DNA of 64,000 nt from an uncultured Parvularculaceae bacterium (GTDB taxonomy: Bacteria; Pseudomonadota; Alphaproteobacteria; Caulobacterales; Parvularculaceae). The notes under the pieces were generated by a model that worked only from the letters and a program-made list of their open reading frames with translations, was not told the origin of the DNA and made no database searches. Below, piece after piece: positions 57,736-64,000 of the stretch (within the stretch, counting starts at the first letter, position 1; every line of letters starts with the position of its first letter). The DNA lies in assembly GCA_947259375.1 (NCBI GenBank), contig CAMYLZ010000003.1, positions 1 to 64,000 of the forward strand, read 5' to 3'. The translations under genes and the position numbers were made by a program.

Positions 57736-58386
57736 TTATTCTTCGTCAGGTTCGGCCAGGGATACGGATATATTAATACCGACGCGGGCGAGATCGCCGC
57801 GCAGCACCAGCGCGTCGATATTTGTCGGATCGAGGGTCAGTGCGTTGACGACGTCCTCGGCGGCGGTCTCATAGCTTGCAAGCGTGTAGAGCCCGCGGCC
57901 GCGCAACACGAAGGTGTCCGCACTGACGAATTCGGCCGCCTGCGCGGTATCGACCGCATTAACGACATCGAGCCAGCGCTCTTGCGCGGCGTAAATATGG
58001 GCGGCGGTAAGGTAAAGCTCGCCGGAATCCGGGACCAGCGCCAATGCCTTGTCGAGCGCGCTTTCGGCAAGGGCGGGCTCTTCGGCGAGCAGCCAGGACT
58101 GCGCGGCCTGATCGAACAGCCGCGCGCGAACGTAATCGTCGCCGGCGTCGTCACGTTCGGCAATCTCTTCGAACCGCAGGGCCGCGAGCTTCGGAAAGCC
58201 GGCGGCGAGATCCGCGGTGGCGAGGCAATGGCGCGCTTCCGCGCCGCCGCCTTCGCTTACCCATTGCTGGGCGGCGATGCGGCCAAGCTCAAGATCGGCT
58301 TTGACGAGTTCAACGCAATCCGCATAGCGCGGGTTGAGCGTTCCGGAGGCGGCGGCGAGCGCCGCAATCATGCTGATGAACCACAT
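57736..58386 (-). CDS. Secreted TPR-like protein
   Basis: The 216-residue protein has a short signal peptide (MWFISMIAALAAASG) and at least three tetratricopeptide-like helical pairs: around 80-112 (LFDQAAQSWLLAEEPALAES), 115-145 (DSGELYLTAAHIYAAQERWL) and 150-190 (TFVLRGRGLYTLASYETAAE). The C terminus is acidic. TPR proteins serve as scaffolds; no partner is evident. It is transcribed just downstream of divL, 68 bases away. Confidence 0.75.
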   Translation of the reverse strand: MWFISMIAALAAASGTLNPRYADCVELVKADLELGRIAAQQWVSEGGGAEARHCLATADLAAGFPKLAALRFEEIAERDDAGDDYVRARLFDQAAQSWLLAEEPALAESALDKALALVPDSGELYLTAAHIYAAQERWLDVVNAVDTAQAAEFVSADTFVLRGRGLYTLASYETAAEDVVNALTLDPTNIDALVLRGDLARVGINISVSLAEPDEE

Positions 58387-58454
58387 TGGGCAAATCTAGC
58401 GCGCCGCGCGGGATTAAAAAGGGGCGCTGCAAAAGAAAGCGCGGGAGGCGGTGC

Positions 58455-61175
58455 TTATTCCGCCGCCTGCGGGCGCGATGCGGTTTTTTTGCCGCCCGCC
58501 TTGGCAGCGGTTTTCACGGTTTTGCGCCGCCGGCGAACCGGGGCTTTTTTCTTCGCGGGTTTTTCGGGCTCGCCGCCAGTTTCGCTGGCGGGCGCCGTTT
58601 TCCGGTCGTCGTCGCCAACCGGTTCGGACGCTTCACGCGCCGGCGGCTCCGGCAGGAAGCAAGTGACGCAAACCCCTTCGCCTTCGGCCGATTCCATGCG
58701 CACCCAGCCATGATGGAGTTTGATGAAGCGCTCCACCAGCGCGAGGCCAAGTCCTGCGCCGGCGCCGGGGCCGCGGCTTTCAAAAGCGTCAAAGGCGCGC
58801 GCCTGATCAGTCGGCGACAGGCCGCGCCCCGTATCGGCGACCCAAATCTTGACCGCATTGCCGATCCGCCGCGCGCCGAGCGTCACCTCGCCGCCGGCGC
58901 CTGTATAAGCGAAGGCGTTGGATAGCAGGTTGAACAGGACCTGCTTGATGCGGCGCTCGTCGAGCGCGCTTTCGCCGATGTCTTTCGGGCAATCGACCTT
59001 GAGGGCGACTTGCGTGTCCTCGGCCTTAAGCGCCGCAAAGGTCGCCGCGCTTTCAAGCAACTTGCGAATGTCAGTTTGCTTGCGCGAAACCTCGAGCTGG
59101 CCGGCGTCAATCGCGGCGAGGTCGATGATGTCGTTGATCAGGTCGCGCAAATGGTAGGATGCGGATAGGACGCTCGCCACATAGTCTTTCTGGCGATCAT
59201 TCAGCACGCCGAACATTTGGCCGTCGAGCATTTCCGAAAAGCCGATAATGGTCGAAAGCGGCGTGCGCAACTGATAGGAAACGTGATCGACGAATTTCGA
59301 TTTCAGCCGATCGGCGTTTTCGAGAATGGCGTTGCGCTCTTTTAGTTCTTTTTCGCGTTCCTTGGAGTCCGTTATGTCGAGGAAATGCGCCAACGTCGCG
59401 CCGTCGGGCAGGGGCTCGGTGCCGACCGCGAGCGTGCGCCCGTCGGCGAGCCGGATTTCCTTGGCGCTCAGGGGCTGGCGGTCCTCGTGGGATTTCGAGG
59501 CGATGCAGCGGCGCAGCGCGTCAAACGTGTCGTCGGCGTCCTTGGCGAGTTTTTGCAGATGTTCGGCCATGACGTCGATATGCGGCTTTGATTCCACCAG
59601 CCGCGCATCGAGCCGCCAGAGCTTCTGGAACGCCTTGTTGTAAAGGCGCAAGGTGCCGTCGCTGGCGAATACCGCGACCGCTTCGGCGAGATTGTTGAGC
59701 GTCGCCTTTTGCACCTTGATCTGGGTGTTGAACTGCGCTTCGAGCGAGATCTTTTCGGTAATGTCCTCGAACGCCGTCATCACGCCGCCAAGCGGGTGGC
59801 GTTGCTTGGCGACCTGCAGCGTGCGCCCGCCGGGTAGGTGCCAGATTTCATCAGGCGCGCCGCCGAGGCGTTCCGACCCCGGCTCCGAGAGGCCTTCCGT
59901 GTACAGAGAAAGCTGGCCGTCTTTCCACTCTTCGTAGTCGCTGGGCTCGGGCAGGCGGCCCGCGACGCGCAACTGGTCGAGAATTTCACCGTGATAGACG
60001 CGGCCAGAAAGTTCTGCGTCGTCTAGCGCCCATAATTCCTTGAAGGCGCGATTGTAATAGATCAGGTTCTGGCTTGCGCCGAAGATCGCAACGGCGGTGT
60101 GGATCTGGTCGAGCGTGCGCTGGTTCGCTTCAACCTGTTGTTTGAGGTCCGATTTGGCTTTGTCCTGTTCGGTGACGTCGATGGCGACGCCGCCAAGCGC
60201 CGCATCGCCTGAACCGTGCAGCGGCGTTTCGACAATGCGGAAGACCCGCCGCTCGCCGCGCGAATTGACGACCGCGCGGCCTTCGCCCGCTTTGCGTTCA
60301 GAGGCCGCCGACGCAGCGATCTTGCGAATTGAATTGTCGAGTTCGATCTGTTGTTTGACCACATCGGCGACGCTCGCCGCCTCGACCACTTCCGCATAAG
60401 CGCGGTTCGCCCAGACAAGTTGCAACTCGGCATTGCGCCGCCATGCGGGCACTGGCGAGCGTTCTAGCAGCGCCAGCGCGCCGTGCAAATCCGTCGCCCG
60501 TTCGCGGAAGGCGCCGATGACCGCGCCGTCTTCGGCCATGCGCACGGCGGGGTCGGTGATCCACAGCGCCACCTGTCCGCCGGCGACGCGGCCGTCCACT
60601 TCGATCGTGCGTCCGTCAGCGGTGACCACATTGCCGGAAAACGCGACGCCATGCTCGCGCAAATTCTTGATCTTCTCCCGCAAGGTTTGCGGCTCGTCGG
60701 CGTCGTCATCCTGCAGGCGAAGCGCGCCGAGCGCGTTTAACAACCGGTCGACCGGCGCGGCCTTGGCGTCCTTGTCGCCTTGTGAAAACGATAGCAGCGA
60801 CGCGAGCGCCGCAGGGCCGCCGAGAATTTTCGGCGCGCCCCAGCCGCCATTGACGCTGTCGGCGTCGTCTTCCCAGACCAGCACGAGGCCCGGATGCGCG
60901 GAAAGAACCGAATCGGCCTTTTCGAGACGCGCTTCCATTTCCGCCAGCTTTTCCGACCAGTGCAGCGATTGGTTACGTGTCGCGGCGGAAACCCGCAATG
61001 CCCAGATGACGGCGGCGAGCGCCAGGCCGACCGCGCCTGCCGCGCCGGCGATCAGCGGATTGACCGACGGGGCGGCGGCGACCGGTTCGGCCGCGGCGGC
61101 GACAGAAGGGGCCAGCAACGGCATTGCGCCGCCGAGCATTGTCCCCGCCATCAATTTGTTCACCCAGTGCTTCAT
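58455..61175 (-). CDS. divL: DivL-like PAS histidine kinase with Tyr at the phospho-site
   Basis: The 906-residue protein has a signal/anchor and one membrane helix (GAAGAVGLALAAVIWAL), several PAS-like domains between about 100 and 600, and a kinase module. In the dimerisation helix the motif HVSYQLRTPL has Tyr634 where active kinases have His, as in Caulobacter DivL. The ATPase motifs are intact: LLSNAFAYTG, ADTGRGLSP and GAGAGLGLALVERF. A Lys/Arg/Ala-rich tail of about 50 residues follows. DivL regulates CckA and cell-cycle polarity in Caulobacter; the same role here is inferred. ATG 61175 follows AAAGAG. Confidence 0.87.
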   Translation of the reverse strand: MKHWVNKLMAGTMLGGAMPLLAPSVAAAAEPVAAAPSVNPLIAGAAGAVGLALAAVIWALRVSAATRNQSLHWSEKLAEMEARLEKADSVLSAHPGLVLVWEDDADSVNGGWGAPKILGGPAALASLLSFSQGDKDAKAAPVDRLLNALGALRLQDDDADEPQTLREKIKNLREHGVAFSGNVVTADGRTIEVDGRVAGGQVALWITDPAVRMAEDGAVIGAFRERATDLHGALALLERSPVPAWRRNAELQLVWANRAYAEVVEAASVADVVKQQIELDNSIRKIAASAASERKAGEGRAVVNSRGERRVFRIVETPLHGSGDAALGGVAIDVTEQDKAKSDLKQQVEANQRTLDQIHTAVAIFGASQNLIYYNRAFKELWALDDAELSGRVYHGEILDQLRVAGRLPEPSDYEEWKDGQLSLYTEGLSEPGSERLGGAPDEIWHLPGGRTLQVAKQRHPLGGVMTAFEDITEKISLEAQFNTQIKVQKATLNNLAEAVAVFASDGTLRLYNKAFQKLWRLDARLVESKPHIDVMAEHLQKLAKDADDTFDALRRCIASKSHEDRQPLSAKEIRLADGRTLAVGTEPLPDGATLAHFLDITDSKEREKELKERNAILENADRLKSKFVDHVSYQLRTPLSTIIGFSEMLDGQMFGVLNDRQKDYVASVLSASYHLRDLINDIIDLAAIDAGQLEVSRKQTDIRKLLESAATFAALKAEDTQVALKVDCPKDIGESALDERRIKQVLFNLLSNAFAYTGAGGEVTLGARRIGNAVKIWVADTGRGLSPTDQARAFDAFESRGPGAGAGLGLALVERFIKLHHGWVRMESAEGEGVCVTCFLPEPPAREASEPVGDDDRKTAPASETGGEPEKPAKKKAPVRRRRKTVKTAAKAGGKKTASRPQAAE

Positions 61176-61411
61176 AAAACTCTTTGCGTCCCACCGCCTC
61201 AATGGCCGCATGTCGCCGCGACGCGGACACGCTAGGCAGATTCGCCATATTTTGCGTCGGCCCGACTGTAAGGCGCAATATGTACTGTGTTCGCCGTGCG
61301 CATCTAGGCGCTATGACAAAGAAAGCGCCGCCAGCCCGATGAAGTTTTCAACAGGTTGGCGGCGTATTCTGCGAAGCCGCACGCAGATCTGAGGCCACTG
61401 CGGGGCGCGCC

Positions 61412-61993
61412 TTAGTCCATCAGTTGGAAATTAAAGGTTTCCACCATGCCGTAACGCATAACGGCGCGGCCGCTGTGGGTTGCGGGCGGGTATTTCCACT
61501 TCGACACGGCGTTGCGCACCGGGCGATCGAAGCACTGGTTCGGCGACTGGATGATGCGCGGATTGACGACGTCGCCTTCGGGGGTGACGTCGAACTGCAC
61601 GACCACGACGCCTTCAGCGCCTTTCGAGCGGCAGCCTTCAGGATAGGGCGGCGCAATGCGAATCGACGGGCCGGATGTGGGAATGCCGGCGCCTTCTATT
61701 TCTTTCGGTCCAGGATCGGCTGTCGGCGCTCCCGGCCCGTTTTTGGGCTTTTCGCCTCTCGTCGCTGGATTGATGATTGTCTCCGGCTGTTCATCGGCGG
61801 GCACCGGGCGCGGCGGCTTGACTGAATCCGGCCCTTCGGGCGGCGGGTCGGCGGTGATTTTTAGGTCCGGCGCCGGCGTATCGGGCGCAAGTTCGACGCC
61901 TTTGTTCTTGATCAACTCGGCCATCATGAAAAACAGGCCGGCTGTGATCAGGGCGGCGACAGGAAGTCCAAGCACCCAGCGAAACAACGTCAT
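61412..61993 (-). CDS. TonB-like energy transducer protein
   Basis: The 193-residue protein has one N-terminal membrane helix (VLGLPVAALITAGLFFMMAE), a Pro-rich periplasmic linker (residues 40-105) and a C-terminal TonB domain with APPYPEGCRSKGAEGVVVVQ, VTPEGDVVNPRII and AVSKWKYPPA. It should pass proton-motive energy or link to an outer-membrane partner. No exbB, exbD or receptor gene is adjacent. ATG 61993 has AGGATG upstream. It lies between ahcY and divL on the same strand. Confidence 0.85.
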   Translation of the reverse strand: MTLFRWVLGLPVAALITAGLFFMMAELIKNKGVELAPDTPAPDLKITADPPPEGPDSVKPPRPVPADEQPETIINPATRGEKPKNGPGAPTADPGPKEIEGAGIPTSGPSIRIAPPYPEGCRSKGAEGVVVVQFDVTPEGDVVNPRIIQSPNQCFDRPVRNAVSKWKYPPATHSGRAVMRYGMVETFNFQLMD

Positions 61994-62389
61994 AACGTCA
62001 TCCTTTCATGCGATCGCTCAATTGAGCCAAGCGCAGCCCGAAAGGCGCGTGAATACGCTACAGATTGGAGCACGCCCCCGTGCTACATGAGGCGCAATTT
62101 AACGTGTTGTTACATTTGTGGCAAGGAGCGGCGCCATGGGCCCCGGATCTGCCCCGCAGCGCTGCGTGCTGAATCGCGTCCGGGATGACACGAAGTGAGG
62201 CCGCCATTGGTTCGCCAACCCCGCTGCCTGCGACTCCCAACGCTTTAAGCGTAGGGCCCAGCTTCCGGCCTTGCCGCGAATGCGCCGCGTGCGGATCGCC
62301 TCGGCGATAGGCTTATGGCGCAGGCGGATCGGTCGGCCGCCCGGAACGATGCCTTGCACCGGTTCCGGGATCGCACAAGGGCGACAGCC
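61994..62389. other. 396-bp non-coding region with inverted repeats
   Basis: No gene is supported between ahcY and the TonB-like gene. The stretch contains CGCAGCGCTGCG, a 12-bp palindrome at 62155-62166, and an 8-bp stem CCCGGAAC/GTTCCGGG at 62340-62347 and 62362-62369. A short AGGGC/GCCCT hairpin sits at the ahcY stop without a clear T tract. A phrase such as GTCCGGGATGAC resembles dispersed intergenic repeats. It may be a repeat unit plus the TonB gene promoter. Confidence 0.45.
62340..62369. repeat. Inverted repeat downstream of ahcY
   Basis: CCCGGAAC and GTTCCGGG form a perfect 8-bp stem around a 14-base loop, just past the ahcY stop. It could help end or protect the ahcY transcript, or be part of a dispersed repeat. 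Confidence 0.45.
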
Positions 62390-63796
62390 CTAATAGCGGT
62401 AGTGATCGGTCTTGAACGGGCCTTCCACCGGCACGCCGATATAGTCGGCTTGCTCGTCGGAGAGTTTCGATAGCGATGCGCCGACCTTGGCGAGGTGCAG
62501 GGCCGCGACTTTCTCGTCGAGATGCTTCGGCAGCACATAGACTTCGTTCTTGTACTGATCGCCTTTGGTCCAAAGCTCGATCTGGGCCAGCGTCTGGTTG
62601 GTGAAGGACGCGGACATCACAAAGCTCGGATGACCGGTGGCGTTGCCGAGATTGAGGAGGCGGCCCTGAGACAACAGCAACATGCGCTTGCCGTCGGGGA
62701 AGGTGATTATGTCCACCTGGTCCTTGACGTTCGCCCATTTGTAATTGCGGAGGCCCTCGACCTGAATCTCGTTGTCGAAATGGCCGATATTGCCGACGAT
62801 CGCCATGTCTTTCAAAAGCCGCATATGCTCGACAGTCAGGACGTCCTTGTTGCCCGTGGCGGTGATGACGATGTCGGCGCGCGGGCAGCCTTCTTCCATG
62901 GTGACGACTTCATGGCCGTCCATCGCCGCCTGCAGGGCGCAGATCGGGTCGATCTCGGTGACCATGACGCGGGCGCCGGCACCGCGCAGCGAAGCGGCGG
63001 ACCCCTTGCCCACATCGCCGTAACCGGCGACGAGCGCGACCTTGCCGGCCATCATTACGTCGGTGCCCCGGCGGATTCCGTCGACCAGCGATTCCTTGCA
63101 GCCATATTTGTTGTCGAATTTCGACTTGGTGACCGAGTCGTTGACGTTGATCGCTGGGAAGGGGAGCGTGCCGTTTTTCTGGCGCTGATAAAGCCGCAGC
63201 ACGCCGGTGGTGGTTTCTTCGGTAACGCCCTGAATGTTGGCCTTCACCGTCGAATACCAGTTCGGTTGCTTTGCTAGGCGGCGCTTGATGGTCTCGAAGA
63301 GCGCCTTTTCTTCGTCATTGGACGGATTGTCGAGGAGCGTCGGATCTTTTTCCGCATCGGCGCCGAGCAGAATAAGGAGCGTCGCATCGCCGCCATCATC
63401 AAGGATCATGTTGGCGGTCTCGCCATTCGGCCATTCGAAAATCTTGTCGGCGAGATCCCAATATTCTTCGAGGCTTTCACCCTTGAAAGCGAAAACCGGC
63501 GTGCCGGCCGCAGCGATGGCGGCGGCGGCGTGGTCCTGCGTCGAATAGATATTGCACGATGCCCAGCGCACTTCCGCGCCCAGTGCCTGCAGCGTTTCGA
63601 TCAGCACCGCGGTTTGGATCGTCATATGCAGGGAGCCGGCGATGCGCGCGCCTTTCAGCGGCTGCGCGGCGCCATATTCCTCCCGAGTCGCCATCAGGCC
63701 TGGCATTTCGGTTTCGGCGATTTCGATCTCGCGGCGGCCAAAATCGGCGAGGCTGATATCCTTGACGAAGTAGTCGTGATGCGCGGGCGCGGTCAT
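62390..63796 (-). CDS. ahcY: Adenosylhomocysteinase
   Basis: AhcY hydrolyses S-adenosylhomocysteine to adenosine and homocysteine, relieving product inhibition of methyltransferases. The 468-residue protein has [44 protein letters not shown], the NAD motif [22 protein letters not shown] and the C-terminal KTDHYRY. ATG 63796 follows AGAGGA at eight-base spacing; 24 further open codons upstream are non-coding. A promoter and an inverted repeat lie directly upstream. TonB-like and divL genes follow on the same strand. Confidence 0.97.
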   Translation of the reverse strand: MTAPAHHDYFVKDISLADFGRREIEIAETEMPGLMATREEYGAAQPLKGARIAGSLHMTIQTAVLIETLQALGAEVRWASCNIYSTQDHAAAAIAAAGTPVFAFKGESLEEYWDLADKIFEWPNGETANMILDDGGDATLLILLGADAEKDPTLLDNPSNDEEKALFETIKRRLAKQPNWYSTVKANIQGVTEETTTGVLRLYQRQKNGTLPFPAINVNDSVTKSKFDNKYGCKESLVDGIRRGTDVMMAGKVALVAGYGDVGKGSAASLRGAGARVMVTEIDPICALQAAMDGHEVVTMEEGCPRADIVITATGNKDVLTVEHMRLLKDMAIVGNIGHFDNEIQVEGLRNYKWANVKDQVDIITFPDGKRMLLLSQGRLLNLGNATGHPSFVMSASFTNQTLAQIELWTKGDQYKNEVYVLPKHLDEKVAALHLAKVGASLSKLSDEQADYIGVPVEGPFKTDHYRY

Positions 63797-63832
63797 GATG
63801 GGATTCCTCTGGTCTCGGGACAGTTGCAGCGG

Positions 63833-63861
63833 CGTATAACAGGGGCGCATCGCGGCGCCAA
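63833..63861 (-). promoter_or_regulatory. Sigma-70 promoter of ahcY
   Basis: On the minus strand TTGGCG (63861-63856) and TATACG (63838-63833) are separated by 17 bases. The -10 box lies about 37 bases before the ahcY start codon. Position and spacing fit well. Confidence 0.6.
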
Positions 63862-63864
63862 GGG

Positions 63865-63888
63865 ACATATAAAGAAATCTTTATGTGT
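63865..63888. promoter_or_regulatory. Inverted repeat upstream of ahcY, regulator site candidate
   Basis: ATAAAGA (63869-63875) and TCTTTAT (63878-63884) face each other across AA; counting outer bases, 10 of 12 pairs match over 24 bases. It ends four bases before the ahcY -35 box. ArsR-type regulators of SAM/SAH metabolism in alphaproteobacteria are known to act on such methionine-cycle genes; assignment to one is inference. Confidence 0.5.
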
Positions 63889-63989
63889 TCTCGCTAAGCG
63901 CCGGACGGCAAGTCGCGCGAAAGTGTTGCCCGCAAAGTGTAGCCGGTTCCCGGCCAAACCCGTTATAATTAACGCGGGCAGGGCGCAGA

Positions 63990-64000
63990 GGAGAGGTGAA
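63990..64000 (+). promoter_or_regulatory. Possible ribosome site of a gene beyond the window
   Basis: GAGAGGTGAA at the right edge looks like a Shine-Dalgarno sequence for a plus-strand gene starting after 64000. No start codon is inside the window. Confidence 0.25.

Noticed and set aside
57676-58713. 345-residue plus-strand frame across the TPR gene and the divL end
   Set aside because: The minus-strand TPR and DivL frames have recognisable signals; the plus frame has none and spans a gene junction.
62495-63277. 260-residue frame antisense to ahcY
   Set aside because: Shadow of a highly conserved enzyme.
63926-63969. TTGCCC and TATAAT as a promoter at the right edge
   Set aside because: The spacer is about 32 bases, far from 17, so the exact TATAAT is not enough by itself.

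Overview
The window reads as ordinary, densely coded chromosome from a GC-rich alphaproteobacterium. Several features point there: an ELM1/DUF1022 protein, a QueE with the CX14CX2C cluster motif, the MoxR-DUF58-BatA/DUF4159 cluster, a 180-kDa-class NAD-glutamate dehydrogenase, and a DivL-like histidine kinase with Tyr in place of the phospho-accepting His, close to ahcY. DivL suggests the Caulobacterales/Parvularculales side of the class, but I cannot name a genus. No phage, transposase, CRISPR array or rRNA was seen. One tRNA gene is present, tRNA-Ala(CGC).

Layout. 1-1052: end of an ELM1 gene and a gamma-carbonic anhydrase. 1140-2860: a visibly AT-rich insert with a small RNase H-fold-like protein and a Ser/Thr kinase, closed by a terminator. 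2921-5241: tyrosine catabolism (maiA and hpd divergent around a 14-bp palindrome, then a MarR regulator). 5254-9777: lipase-like lipoprotein, methyltransferase, msrA, cutA and the preQ0 operon queC-queE-queD. 9774-17395: a flagellin-like unknown, then a four-gene moxR operon on the minus strand. 17653-22135: sppA, DUF1285, Nudix CoA hydrolase and cca. 22136-28076: CoA transferase, acyl-CoA synthetase, NDUFA9-like protein and glmS. 28323-31312: an overlapping three-gene set of retropepsin-like protease, inactive transglutaminase/7TM protein and ATP-grasp ligase.

31316-42806 is more accessory in character: GMC oxidoreductase, aldehyde dehydrogenase, an xdhC-mocA pair without its dehydrogenase, a Tat-exported dehalogenase-like hydrolase, an AraC regulator, a VOC protein, a large PNPOx/flavin-reductase/ferredoxin fusion, and a lower-GC divergent cupin/HxlR pair. 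42869-51678 returns to housekeeping: tRNA-Ala, YggT, DUF167, folD, rpe, heparinase-like protein, a soluble CapD-type dehydratase and purH. 51699-63796 is all minus strand: gdh, a membrane protein, a TPR protein, divL, a TonB-like protein and ahcY. ahcY has a clear promoter and an upstream inverted repeat.

Best candidates for something undescribed are the AT-rich RNase H-like/kinase cassette (1297-2850), the retropepsin/7TM/ATP-grasp module (28323-31312), a QueD lacking its catalytic Cys, a perfect 19-bp palindrome next to the ribosome-binding site of an unknown membrane protein (45181-45199), and a possible small RNA ending in a strong terminator before rpe.
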